Shown: piece by piece, positions 1-9,863 of the stretch
Layout: each line of letters starts with the position of its first letter
Position numbering within the stretch: position 1 is the stretch's first letter
Translations under genes and position numbers: made by a program
The notes under the pieces: generated by a model
Seen by the model: only the letters and a program-made list of their open reading frames with translations
Database searches by the model: none
What the model was told of the DNA's origin: nothing
Source of the DNA: Agriotes lineatus
Lineage: Eukaryota; Arthropoda; Insecta; Coleoptera; Elateridae
Direction: 5' to 3'
Assembly (NCBI GenBank): GCA_940337035.1
Contig: CALNHX010003559.1
Span: forward strand, 82,889-146,888
DNA length: 64,000 bases

Positions 1-932
1 TCCTCAAATGTACATATAGTTCTTCTGCTTCTGCATCGTCCTTTTTGCAGTTAGTGCATATACTTGGATAATGTAAATGTAAAACAGTTTTGCTTCTAAC
101 TGTAGCATTATAATCATATCTGAGAAGGGAATAAAGTTTTTAACAGAGTCGTTCATTTCCTTTATCAATATTATTCAAACTCCATTTTGGTGTTGGTTAT
201 CATTGCTGCGAGAATAATATACTGTATGATTGCTTGCCTCGGCTGTCGCCCCGGACGGTAATTGCAGCCATCGTCCATGAAAAGCAAATTTTTCGGCCTA
301 GATACTTAAATAACTATTTTCCACTAGCTATAACATTTGAAGGCTTAGAAAATGTTACATTTCATTTATGTAAGGATTGTTGCTATAAAAATGCTGATGT
401 AAACACTTTCTGTTCTTCTTTAAACGTTTTGTCAAACTGGCCCTTAATAATTTTTGACAAAACAAACTTATTCATATCAACTAGATTGCGCGTTACTTGT
501 ATAAATTGCAGTTTGAATCGAATGACAAATCCTTAATTTGAAATAAAATAAAAATGTTGTAGGTTTAACTCAAATATATTAAGACTAGAGTGTATAAAAA
601 GGGATTTGATATCGTTAAGTAATTTTGTTTTAATTATTGATAATAACAAATTTTGAAAATGTAGTAGAATGAATTTTGTGTGATTAAAAATATTTAAAAT
701 AACCCTGTCTTTATTGATAAATGTTTTGATTAATAAAAAAGGGTATACTTAAAATCTACGCGGTGAATATAAATGGAATTTTAAAATTAACAAGAAGAAT
801 CAAAGACTTAACTAATGAAGATTATTGGTATGTAGTAAAAAACTAATGGATAGCAGAATTATTCTACAAAAGTGAATTATTGAAGAAATAAAATGGGTCA
901 ATTTATTGGAAAAGTCCATTTGACATAATACA
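1..932. other. AT-rich non-coding stretch, nothing recognised
   Basis: This stretch is AT-rich and I see no coding motif, terminal repeat or RNA gene in it. An open frame of about 100 codons near 234-536 has no recognisable motif and I treat it as chance. Confidence 0.6.
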
Positions 933-1217
933 TTAATCAAAGTGGATTACGTCAAGCTGTTTGGTGCTAAGTACGACTTCCAGAGGAGGATGATCGGATA
1001 AAGGAAGCCCATTCCAGGAGGATAGCAGATGCGGTAGCAAGTAGATGTCTGCAGGTTTGCTCTGTTCGCTGGGTGCTGTAGAAAAGGTGGAGTTTGTTGA
1101 TCTTGGACGGTTAGGACGTCTTGTCTGTCTGTGAACCGTGCATTGCAAGAAGGTGCTTGAAAGAGTCGAGTAGCAGGTTAAAAGGAGGTTGACATCTGGA
1201 AACGTTGTGCGGACCAA
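933..1217 (-). pseudogene. Possible C-terminal scrap of a non-LTR retrotransposon polymerase
   Basis: The minus strand has a 94-residue open frame that is less AT-rich than its surroundings. Near its end it reads SSWNGLPLSD, which resembles the 'R-x-x-x-x-W-N-x-L-P' motif that often closes arthropod Jockey/CR1-type polymerases. No RT or endonuclease motif lies next to it, so if real it is a heavily 5'-truncated fragment. The call rests on one short motif. It could equally be chance. Confidence 0.25.
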
Positions 1218-1650
1218 ATGAAAAGTGGGTGATTTCTTATTAAAATCATAACTAGAAACGAAATAAAGACACTTAAAAATGTGAACTAATTAAGAAATAA
1301 CTGCTTACTGTGTTTTTAATATTGTTGTGTACCATTGTAAAGATTGGGTATTTGTCACTTGAATTTCAGATTTGTTTTGACAGTTGGTTGACATAAGTAT
1401 TGTGACTTATGCAGATGAGATGAAAAACAGAACATTAATTTCTTAGAAATGATGTAGGTAACTAGATAAAAGAATCCACCCCTAATTTGTCAAGAGCTAT
1501 TTCTAATAATAATAATTATTGACATTCCAATACATAACAGGGCAAATTTGTAATTTAAAAACAGATTAATATCAATATACTTGAAGGTTCAGTTCAATAC
1601 TTTAGGTGCCAAGATATATGGGGTAAACATCTTAAAAATGAAATTATTTT
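1218..1650. other. Non-coding, nothing recognised
   Basis: AT-rich sequence without a supported gene or repeat. Confidence 0.6.
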
Positions 1651-1960
1651 ACTTCCCTCTTCTAAAAAAACAAGGAAGTATTGTAACCGCAAAAAATCAC
1701 ATTCCAAATTTTTTTCAGATCTTTATGTTTTAGGTTCTCTAGATGACGGAAAATATATTTTCTTATATCCATATTTCTGTCTGTCAGTCTCTCTGTCCGT
1801 CTGCCTTCCTGTGTGTCTGTCTGTCCGTCGCGCGTCTAATCTGTTTGCGGTATAATTTAAGAACTATTTGTTGGAGGAAGACGATACCTTTCAGACGGGT
1901 TATATATCTACCTGGGACAAAACCGAGAAACCTTCAGTCAAATGTATACTAAAGGGTGAG
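1651..1960 (+). repeat. Dispersed repeat with GGAAGTATTGTAA core and GTCTGT/GTCCGT tract
   Basis: The segment opens with 'ctaaaa...GGAAGTATTGTAA', an A-tract and a 'TCACATTCC' block, then runs into a degenerate tract of GTCTGT/GTCCGT units around 1775-1835. The same order of blocks is found on the minus strand at 16600-16790. The opening part recurs at 54428-54560 and, more divergent, at 40645-40800. I infer one interspersed repeat family. Its class cannot be decided from these copies. Confidence 0.6.
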
Positions 1961-2025
1961 CATTTTTGTCTGCATATTTTTGCTTTAACTCAAAAACTAT
2001 TAGTTAAATAAAATTAATATTTTGC

Positions 2026-2039
2026 ACATAGCTCAGGTT
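2026..2039 (+). repeat. Target-site duplication, left copy (14 bp)
   Basis: ACATAGCTCAGGTT here matches 3437-3450 exactly. The two copies bracket the truncated non-LTR element between them, as expected for target-primed reverse transcription. Confidence 0.75.
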
Positions 2040-3344
2040 CCTCTCTATCAATCCTTCAAAGACAGAAATCGTACTTTTAACAATAAAAATGAAGGTGAGA
2101 CCTTTACGTAGACCTCTCCTATTCAATACTTCTCTCAGCTTTACAATGTCAAATACTTGGGAGTTATTTTTGACAAACAGCTGAATTGGGAGAAACATTT
2201 ATAAGTTAAAACTGAAAAAGCATGCATAACATTCTGGCAGTGTCGCGGCGCTTTAGGTAAATCCTGGGGACTCTCGCCTCGAATTACCTTGTGGCTGTAT
2301 ACTGCCGTGATTAGGCCCATGATATGTTATGGAGCACTTGTCTGGTAGCCCAGGGTCAGACAGGCTACGGCAGCAAGTAAACTAGGATATGTGCAACGTC
2401 TTGCCTGTCTTAGTTCTACAGGTGCTATACGCTCAAACCCTACGGCCGCTTTAGAGGTGATCTTATGCCTTCCACCACTTGCTCTTTTTGTGGAGGAAGT
2501 AGCCGTAAGGACCCCCATTTTTACTGATGGATCTAAAACAAAGCACGAAACGCGTGCCGGAGTTTTCTCTGACGATCTGAACCTCCGCCAAAGCATACCA
2601 CTAGGCAAAATGGCCACTGTCTTCCAAGCGGAAGTAATTGGAATAATGCATGGTGCAAGAGCGATTCTTGAAAGGAAAATCGAGCATCAATGTATTGGTA
2701 TCTTCAGTGACAGTAGAGCCGCTTTACTAGCCCTGGGCAGTTGAAAAATTACCCCAGGAGTGGTACTGCAGTGCCGTGAAGCTCTCGAGGATATCTCAAA
2801 AAATAATGTCGTTTCCCTTGTATGGATGAAAGGACATGACGGTAACTACGGCAATGAGGAGGCTGATGAGACTGCGAGACTGGCCTCCGGACAACTTCTC
2901 TGGGGGCCAGAACCCGTAATCCCTATATCCCTGACAATATTAAGCTCTATGCTATATCAAGAAACCTTAAACAGCGTCATACGAAGATGGGTTAACATGC
3001 AAAGCTGTCGTCAAGCAAGGGCTGCTGTTACAGCGCCCTCGCCAAAGACAGCCAAATATGGCTTGCAACTGTCCCGAAGGAACTTTCGACTAGTCGTGGG
3101 TATCCTATCTGGACACTGCACTCTAAACCAACATATGCACAGGATGGGACTGGTAGACAGCCCAAACTGTCGCGGATGCAACGAGGATGACGAAACAGCA
3201 GAACATGTTCTGTGCCACTGTCCAGCTCTCGCAAGAGTCAGAGGATCCATGTTGGGGGACTTCTGGCCCGATATGGTCAGAATTAGCAACACTCCAGTTG
3301 CGGTAGTCCTTAAGTACATTCAAAGGATTGGATGGCTTGAGTGA
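2040..3344 (+). pseudogene. Broken pol: RT thumb, RNase H and CCHC tail
   Basis: The frame from 2391 carries the RNase H residues FTDGSK (Asp), FQAEV (Glu) and FSDSRAAL (Asp), then stops at a TGA at 2742-2744. The same frame resumes at once and carries the last RNase H block (MKGHDGNYGNEEAD) and a Cys-rich tail (CRGCNEDDETAEHVLCHC), ending at 3344. The TGA is therefore a single nonsense change inside the domain. Upstream, the RT thumb is broken by further stops (after NWEKHL, and after ALVW near 2346) and by a frame change before about 2150. The normal role would be reverse transcription and removal of the RNA strand. This copy cannot make the protein. Confidence 0.8.
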
Positions 3345-3436
3345 TACCCAACTTGGGACCACAATGGGCCCACTTAATGCGGCCTAAGTGCGTGTGAGGT
3401 AACTCACCCTCCATTTTTAATCCAGATCCAATCCGG
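2040..3436 (+). mobile_element. 5'-truncated non-LTR retrotransposon (I/R1/LOA-like, with RNase H)
   Basis: A 1.4-kb insertion lies between 14-bp perfect direct repeats. It starts inside the thumb region of a reverse transcriptase (YLGVIFDKQLNW at about 2155-2190), continues through an RNase H domain and a Cys/His motif, and ends with a short 3' UTR that has no poly(A). RNase H and a downstream CCHC motif are known from the I, R1 and LOA groups. Jockey proper lacks RNase H. The exact clade needs a tree. The loss of the 5' part is typical of incomplete reverse transcription. Confidence 0.8.
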
Positions 3437-3450
3437 ACATAGCTCAGGTT
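3437..3450 (+). repeat. Target-site duplication, right copy (14 bp)
   Basis: Exact second copy of the 14-bp repeat at 2026-2039. It marks the 3' end of the non-LTR insertion. Confidence 0.75.
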
Positions 3451-3554
3451 TTAGCCTTTAATCAAAAAAGACATATTTTAGACTTCATATAATATACACT
3501 TCATTTATTTCCTACTGTGATAATTATCACCTTATCAGGACCTATAATAATCTT

Positions 3555-4250
3555 CCGGTAAATTAGAATCATGGCAAATGCACTAAGTCTGTCGTCACTC
3601 ACTCTAATGCATGGTAATATTTTCACTTTTTTCATTGTGGAAAGGGATCTCTCAACACCAGCAGTTGTTATTGGAAATGTAGCTAAGAAAGTAAGGAGGC
3701 ACTTGAGTTAGATAATAGGTCACATTGTAATGCTCAAACGCTTTCAGAATCTCAGTATCAGTTTCTATAGTGGGAGCTCCTTTGTGCCACCGTTCTTGCT
3801 CAACTTTTACTGCAGGCAATAACATGTTATCGTCGAAGTATATGAATAGACTCTCCAACTTTCTCGCTTCATTAGTAGAAGCAAAGCTTGGAAGAAGCAC
3901 CTGAAAACTTGGTGAAATACCCTCATTTGAAATTAATTTGTTGGATAAATTTTGAGTCGGACTTTCAATGAACGACTGAAGGCATGCATTCTGTAGTATT
4001 CTTCAATAGAAGTAGTCTGAGGATTTGCATGCGTCGATTACCTTCATGTTAGTCTTGGTACCTTCAATTCTGCTTGGAATACCTTCTTCTAAGTTCCGCA
4101 ACAGATACAAATATTTCTTTGAAAAAATTGTATGCGTCTGATTGTTGCTTTTTAGAGCAATCAGAACCTGTTTAGCGTAGAGCTGATACCAAATCAAGAC
4201 TTTAGAAATATCACAGATAATGGCAGAGTAAAAACTTTTCACAACCAAGT
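3555..4250 (-). pseudogene. Decayed hAT transposase, C-terminal part
   Basis: Reading the minus strand from 4250 down to 3555 gives pieces of a hAT-superfamily transposase in changing frames. The clearest piece, about 3700-3560, reads FPITTAGVERSLSTMKKVK followed by RVSDDRLSAFAM. This is the hAT C-terminal dimerisation signature, normally 'P-x-T-x-A-x-x-E-R-x-F-S-x-L-x-x-x-K'. Upstream pieces (open frames 4248-4003 and 3900-3652) have the Leu/Lys-rich look of the preceding helical region. The frame changes at about 3700, just before the dimerisation block. No terminal inverted repeats were identified. It resembles the ZMYM1-like or '52 kDa repressor'-like hAT group, but that is inference. Confidence 0.7.
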
Positions 4251-4369
4251 AGGTTCACAAGGAAATCTCTTTTCTCTACAGCTGCCAATATAGCTGAGGC
4301 TGTTAAAGACATCTTTAATATCTTTTCAGAACTCTTTTTTAAACTGATGCAAGTAAATTTATAGTATAT

Positions 4370-4489
4370 TATGCAACGAGCATTTAATGAGAGCTATTAA
4401 GACACGAGTATGATAATTACGACACGAGCCGTAGTCGAGTGTCGTAATGAATATGAGTGTCTTAATAGCCATTAAATGAGAGTTGCATA
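4370..4489. repeat. 120-bp hairpin (long inverted repeat), module 1
   Basis: The segment starts TATGCAAC and ends GTTGCATA. Its two arms of about 55 bases pair almost throughout (for example GCTATTAAGACAC with GTGTCTTAATAGC), around a centre near 4430. It is followed by a T-tract and TACGACTAGTCGTA at 4501-4514, itself a perfect palindrome. A hairpin of the same length and outline, with the same TATGCAA/TTGCATA ends, lies at 35090-35206. Confidence 0.85.
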
Positions 4490-4670
4490 CATTTTTTTTC
4501 TACGACTAGTCGTAATAGTGAAAAATAAGCACTTTATTTTCAAAAGTGTTTAAAACTATAATGAAATTATGAGTTGTAACTAAGGAAATATTATGGAAAA
4601 ACTTTTATTACAAACAAAACACAAAAATGTCACAAAACCAAGGTTTAACAAAAAAATGGCTATTTTTGTA

Positions 4671-4779
4671 TCTAGAATGCGAAATGCTACTTTTGCGTTC
4701 AAGAATGGAAGTTATTTTGCCGAGCTTTAGCCAGGCAAAATACCCATTCGAGAACGCAAAAGTATTTCGCATTCGAGAT
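4671..4779. repeat. Hairpin repeat with ATGCGAAAT/ATTTCGCAT arms
   Basis: The left arm (about 4672-4730) and right arm (about 4735-4778) are inverted copies, for example ACTTTTGCGTTC with GAACGCAAAAGT and TATTTTGCC with GGCAAAATA (small mismatches). The right arm end, 'AAAAGTATTTCGCA', recurs in the hairpin at 5140-5188, so the two are related. Confidence 0.8.
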
Positions 4780-5139
4780 GCAAACAATGATTTTTCGAAA
4801 ACTGCAATAAAACTAGTATAAGAATAAAAAAAAATTAAATAAGGTAACTGTCAACGTTAATTGACAATTTTATATTTCATAAACGATTCATTTATGTTTG
4901 AACCACGGCCTGCTGAATTGTTTGACAAACGTCAAAGTGACGTATAAATTTAACTGACTGAAGTATCGGCACCTTCAATTTACATGTAGTACAACATAAA
5001 TTAGTCATGTTTATAATAGTTTATAATAGTTATTAGTATCTATAGAAATTTTAAATTACTTAATAAAAAACTAATGTAGGTTACTTAATTAATAAACTCA
5101 CAAATAAGTTCCTAAAAAATGACAAATTTTTTGACATTT

Positions 5140-5188
5140 CTTTTATGTTCTAGAACGCTAAAGAATTTTGCATTCTAGAACATAAAAG
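5140..5188. repeat. Short hairpin related to the one at 4671
   Basis: CTTTTATGTTCTAGAA and TTCTAGAACATAAAAG form perfect 16-bp arms with a 17-base loop. The bases after the right arm ('tatttcgca') match the neighbouring hairpin. Confidence 0.85.
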
Positions 5189-6362
5189 TATTTCGCAGTT
5201 AAGTGACAAAAAAGAATCACTTTGCTTACTGAGAATTTAACGAAAATGTCAACATTTGATGACAGTTTTCGAAAAAGGAAATTTTAGAATTATTTTTGAT
5301 TTACAGTTATATTTGTGATGGTACAGTTATTAAAATGCAACTGCGGCGCTTCTGGTAGTTTCGTGACAATATTGGTGGATGCCATTGTTGATATTGATGG
5401 AGTAGTAATGTTTATTGAATTGTTGGTTTGGTTATATTCAATTGAATTCATAATTTGATTGGCTACGCTGACTTTATTTTGAATTGATTCGTCAATGTAG
5501 TTTTTGGCCACTGTTGTGGATTTCCATCCTCAGTGACGTTTTAGTGACGTGATGTCACCACCAGCATAACCAATATTGTGACAGAACTGCGGCGAAAGCA
5601 GTGTCCGGTATACATAATAGGGATCTGGAAAATTTAAGTAACTAGCAATTTCTTTTCCCATGTTTCCAAATTTGTTTATTCCTACGTTTTGTACTGTACA
5701 TTTTCCATTTAAGTAATTGATAAAAATTGATGGGGTTGTACAATTGGTTGGACGAAGATTCATATCTATACTTCTTGCATATTTCATAATACTTTCCCGT
5801 TACTGTGAATTTTCGTGTTGTTTTAGTTTTTGTATCTTTAATTGTGATTAAAAGGGTTGATGTATAATCATTTACATCTCTAAATTCCAATTTGTGTAGC
5901 TCATTCCTTCTACAAGCTCCCATAATACCAAAGATACATGCCACCTATGAAAAAAAAAAACAGTTTTTCATGTACATTTGATTGCAAACTAAGATTTACT
6001 TTCCTTGGACAATAATATTTGGGGCTTCTCCAATAAATTGCTTTATGTCATTTGTAGAAAACGTTTTTGATTTTTTTGGTTTATAGCCTTCAGATTTTCT
6101 TTTGAATAAGGTAATACGCCTCGGTTTATAGCTTAGCGGTAGGGTTACTTCAATGGCGTCGGTTTCGGAAGAGGAGGGTGGGCGTTACCTTCAGCTAGAC
6201 ACTGGATTTGATTGGAACAAAGTTTATTATATTTACACTACTAACTAACATACAGATAAGCTTATAACTAGCTAACATATATGTACAGAAAAAGAAAATG
6301 GCGGATTGGCATCCGCAGTTGGAAGCTGGTGTGGTCCTTCGGAGGCGGTGCCGGCGGCTAAA

Positions 6363-6785
6363 GTGGCTCCGTGTCCAAATCCCACGAAGACGGCAGGCTC
6401 TCTGTCCAGCGAAGGCGATTGGCTCTAAGTCCAACGAAGGCGGTTGGCTCTAAGTCCAGCGGAGGCGATTGATTCTAAGTCCAACGAAGGCGATTGGCTC
6501 TAAGTCCAACTAATGCGGTTGGCTCTGAGTCCAGTAGATGCGGCAGACAGCTAAGTCCAGTGGATGCGGCAAGCAGCTAAGTCCAGTGGATGTGGCAGGC
6601 TCTATGTCCAGTAGATGCGGTAGACAGCTAAGTCCAGTGGATGCGGCAGGCAGATAAGTCCAGTAGATGCGGTAGACAGCTAAGTCCAGTGGATGCGGCA
6701 GGCTCTATGTCCAGTAGATGCGGTAGACAGCTAAGTCCAGTAGATGCGGCAACCAGCTATGTCCAACGAAGGCGATAGGCTCTGG
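6363..6785. repeat. Tandem repeat array, about 23-29 bp units (CTAAGTCCAGTGGATGCGG)
   Basis: At least fifteen degenerate units of the form 'CTAAGTCCAGTGGATGCGG' with variants (CCAACGAAGGCG, CCAGTAGATGCGG, TCTATGTCC) run head to tail. The left end favours 'AACGAAGGCG' and the right end 'GTGGATGCGG', as if two sub-families had been amplified separately. The array lies wholly inside the 1.8-kb insertion. Confidence 0.85.
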
Positions 6786-6804
6786 AGAGGGCTGGGGCTG
6801 GTAG

Positions 6805-6880
6805 AGCCTTGGAAGGCTGGAGCTGCTAGCTGGTCCTGGAAGGCTGGAGCTGCTAGCTGGTCCTGGAAGGCTGGATGCTG
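6805..6880. repeat. Short tandem repeat, 27-bp unit
   Basis: About three copies of a unit containing 'GGAGCTGCTAGCTGGTCC' and 'TGGAAGGCT' follow the previous array. On the minus strand they read as Leu-Pro-Gly-Pro-Ala-Ser-Ser-Ser-Ser repeats in an open frame, but nothing shows that this is translated. Confidence 0.8.
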
Positions 6881-8522
6881 TTGGCTGACTCTCCTGGGTT
6901 GAGTGAGTTCCTACTGCCAGCGTCCGACTATTTAAAGGGGCCAGTCCTTTGTCAGACGCGATTTCGCAGCCCATTGGTTGAGGTAGAAGGGATGTTTTGG
7001 CCCGTTTTTGATGCATTTCGAATTATCGCGTTTAATTGCGCGGCGCGATCAATTATCGACCTAATTTGTGTCGCATGGCATAGCTCGCGAAACGGCGGTC
7101 CTTTTGATACCTGATATGAGGGTGTTTGTCGCTAAACTCGCCGAATGAATTAATTTCCCCAATGCCCGTGCATATATCGCGCACGTTATTTTTGCGTGCG
7201 TGCTCGTTGACCGTTTGAGGCTCAAATTTCATACTTGCTTAAAAAAATGCGTCTAATTTTTCCCCGTATTTTGATACTAGACAACCCTGTCTTAGTTTAT
7301 TGCTTTTGTGAAAATTTCTTAATTTAAGTAAATTCAATCTACAATGTTGATACATTCGTTGGTATTAATTTCCCTTGCCGGACGGTGGGTGATCTGCATG
7401 CCTACCCCGGCGATTTTAAGAATTCGGGCTTGTACTCGGGCTAAAATTGGAGCTTCTGCTTCCAGGAAAATGTGGCGCGCTCGGCGTGTGTTGCTGCTGT
7501 CGATTCGCGGATTGTTTTAATAATTAGCGGTGGTTTTCCCTTTCGTTTGATACCAAACACGGGGTATTCCGGGGCCGCGGTGTATTTTTTTATGTGCCCT
7601 TTTAAGTATAAACGCTCTTGCTCATACGTGAGGCGTATTTCGCTTGCTGTCGCCTTTCTTGGCCGGCCGGTTCCAATAAAGTTTATGAGCGCCACTTTGC
7701 TGCACTTTAAAATTTCGCTGGGGTTGCCATTAGTTTTATTGTTTTATGTTTCTACGAGGGTTTTCGAAAATAGATATATTTTCTCTTTGTTTGTGCAAGA
7801 TCGCGACGGCTTGGTAAACAGATGTTTTTAGGGCCCTTTGTACTGTCGCCGCTTTATGTGGCGACGTACATTTTCTTTGTTGATCTGATCTGTTTATCGG
7901 TTCGTATCAAAGGCGTGCAATTTGGGATATTTGGTTATGTCCATTTTTTTTAATAGATAATGTAGATTTCAAAATTGAATAATATGTCCATAAACTTGTG
8001 GATTTTTTCTTTTTTGATAACTTATGAAAATAAACAATTAAGACGTTTTCTGAAAAGCTGCTAACCTTATTTTTGCCCCTCCAATCCATAAACTGAGAAT
8101 ATAGTTTTTCGTATGCCTTTTACACCTTTTACGGGTAATAAATTGTTTGCGACATTTGTGGCCTGTTCCATAATATCTGGTGGGGTTAAATTCTCAATTT
8201 CACTCTCATTATCACTCATTTTTACCGATTTTATTTACAACAATCACAAATTTTAGGAATTTACTCGGTAGCCAGTGACTATCAATTGTTAAAATTGATA
8301 AATTTTAGATCTGTCAGATGGTCATGGCACTATTTGATATTAACCGAATATTGGTTATAAACTTGTTAATTAATGAAAAATTTGAATCTTAATGGATATC
8401 ATTAAAGTACAGGTAGGAAATATATAACAAATCAATTAAAGTATAGGAGTAGAAAAAATATCTTAACAAATATCTGGACGCTGCCCTGCCTTTCAATAAA
8501 TTTGATCCACAAAATAGATATT

Positions 8523-8617
8523 TATGTATTTAGTGGGTAAAGAGAGCCATTTTGGCATGCGGTTGCGGGGAGAAAGCAACCAAATACCACAATGGCTCTT
8601 TACACTCGAAATACATA
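8523..8617. repeat. Hairpin module 2, followed by T-tract and CTACGGTC
   Basis: Arms of about 30 bases pair (TATGTATTT with AAATACATA, GTAAAGAGAGCCATT with AATGGCTCTTTAC). Directly after the hairpin come GACATTTTTTTCTACGGTC. The reverse complement GACCGTAGAAAAA occurs at 9087-9099, so the stretch 8620-9099 is bracketed by inverted 13-bp sequences. The layout (TATG...CATA hairpin, T-tract, CTACG) matches module 1 at 4370. Confidence 0.75.
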
Positions 8618-8633
8618 GACATTTTTTTCTACG

Positions 8634-8820
8634 GTCCTAAATAAATGACAAAATTGTGCCAACACCACGTTTTCCGCGATTCACATTTGATGAAGTCGTT
8701 GTACCGCCGTTCATAAATGCCGCGCGATTTGGCCGGCAACAACTCGTTGGTTGTTGTCTGGGCCACTTCAAATACTTCAGGCGGGGTGCAATTACCTTCA
8801 GATTCCATCTTCAACTTCAC
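8634..8820 (-). pseudogene. N-terminal fragment of a second Crypton-like recombinase
   Basis: The minus strand from about 8808 reads MESEGNCTPPEVFEVAQ, then TTNELLPAKSRGIYERRYND. This parallels the N-terminus of the larger copy at 8220 (ENLTPPDIMEQATNV...NNLLP) and the start of its SAM-like domain. After a one-base shift the next words are ENVVLAQF, again family-like. The similarity ends abruptly at about 8634, where GACCGTAGAAAAA begins. This is a separate, truncated copy, not the missing exon of the first one, because that copy has its own N-terminus. Confidence 0.65.
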
Positions 8821-9129
8821 AAGAACTCACAAACTCAATAAAACTGTTGCGTGATGAAGGACGTGCCGTGATGCAATTGCCGATAATTTTTTACAGTTCC
8901 CGAAAAATTACGAATTACAATAATAATCAGTAGCCATGGCGGTGCGTAAAGTAAAAAAGTCACGTAATTGTTTCATTAAGACATTGTTTACGTGTTTGCG
9001 ATGTTAAAATGGTTACTAAGGAAAAAATTTGTGAATCGCTAACTGTTCGCATTGACAGTGTGCGCTTAATAGTCAGTTTTGGAGGTGACCGTAGAAAAAG
9101 GCTTTTTTACTTTCTAGGACATATACTAA

Positions 9130-9692
9130 CCCTCAGACTGCGGAAACCGGGTCTCAACTGACCCGAACTTTCTTTTTTCTTAAATAATTCTACCGTTTTT
9201 CAATATACTGCTTTGGGTGTTCGCGTATTCCTCGAAGCTGTTATGGAGATGCTGTAGAATAAATTTCGTGAAAAAATGTCTTGGTATACCTGAGATAATC
9301 CGCTCGGGTCACCTGAGACCCGGTTTTCGCGGTTTAGCGCTCCATTGTTTTTTTCTTGTTTTCTGGAGTATAATAACACTGTGTAAAAACATAAACAAAA
9401 AGAATGGATCCTAATAAAATTACCCTTACGGAACAACAATTGTATGACGAACTAATGCGTGATGATAACGAAAACGACTTTCATTTTTTGTCTGATGAGG
9501 ACAGTGGCAGCGATAAAAGTGACGCACAATATGAAGAATTTTTTAGTCTGCAGGTCAATAAAAATAAAAGTTTTATGATTATATTATCATGTGCAAGTAT
9601 GTATTAGAAAAACAGACATTGTGGTGTTTTAAAACTAATTTAAAAAAATTGAATTCAATCCGGGTCACTAAAGACCCATTTTCGCACTCCCC
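9130..9692 (+). mobile_element. Internally deleted piggyBac-like element
   Basis: The left end starts CCCTCAGACTGCGGAAAC, followed by GGGTCTCAACTGACCCG. The right end, read inverted, has AGTGCGAAAATGGGTC and GTGACCCG, so the two ends form imperfect terminal inverted repeats of about 30 bases. A further copy of the GGGTCNNNTGAGACCCGG palindrome lies inside at about 9303-9320. Flanking CTAA and GTAA could be decayed TTAA target sites. The interior holds only the start of a transposase-like frame. Confidence 0.6.
9404..9607 (+). pseudogene. Truncated N-terminus of a piggyBac-like transposase
   Basis: A 67-residue frame starts with ATG at 9404. Its first 47 residues are rich in Asp and Glu (for example MRDDNENDF and SDEDSGSDKSD), the usual acidic leader of piggyBac-family transposases. 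The frame then runs into unrelated sequence and stops. The DDD catalytic domain is missing, so this can only be a deletion derivative. The call relies on the acidic leader plus the terminal repeats. Confidence 0.5.
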
Positions 9693-9863
9693 GTAACTGA
9701 AATTATTTCCGCCGGGCGAGGGCTAAAGTAACATCCTGAAAGTTGTATTTGCATTAAGATTGTTTCTAAAAGGTTCATTTCACTGACGACACCAAGCCAG
9801 TTTCTGATCATGAGAATTGGAATGTCATTTGACTGGACAAGATTTAAAGCTGTAAGTTGCACA

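Larger units (their letters stand above)
6112..7909. mobile_element. 1.8-kb insertion inside the recombinase gene, with AAGG target duplication
   Basis: The inserted segment is flanked by AAGG at 6108-6111 and 7910-7913. Taking out the segment plus one AAGG brings the two halves of the recombinase back into one frame (minus strand ...KLHA/LFKRK...), which fixes both borders. Its ends are TAATACG (left) and CGTATCA (right), a 7-bp imperfect terminal inverted repeat (TAATACG/TGATACG). No transposase or RT was recognised. The interior carries tandem repeats (6363-6880) and short open frames without known motifs. A 4-bp duplication would fit a long solo LTR of a Gypsy-type element or a non-autonomous DNA element. 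I cannot choose between them. Confidence 0.65.
5290..8222 (-). pseudogene. Decayed Crypton-like tyrosine recombinase, split by an insertion
   Basis: The minus strand reads, in broken frames, a tyrosine recombinase of the Crypton-like type common in arthropods. From 8220 the N-terminus begins MSDNESEIENLTPPD. After frame changes come FMDWRGKNK and NVLIVYFHKLSK (about 8095-8020), the usual SAM-like N-terminal domain. After the insertion at 6112-7909 the frame resumes with LFKRKSEGYKPKKSK, then a likely short intron (about 5950-6000), then FGIMGACRRNEL with the box I Arg. Box II reads YTGHCFRRSS (the H-x-x-R pair) near 5600. The distal block reads GGDITSLKRH, stop, GWKSTT, and NYIDES carries the candidate Tyr nucleophile. 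The catalytic residues can thus all be seen, but frameshifts and a nonsense codon near 5535 kill the gene. Family membership is by recalled motif similarity. Confidence 0.75.

Noticed and set aside
234..536. 100-codon open frame
   Set aside because: No motif, composition like the surroundings, no start or splice context; probably chance.
7472..7831. 119-codon plus frame and 84-codon minus frame inside the 1.8-kb insertion
   Set aside because: They overlap on opposite strands, and neither shows a known motif.
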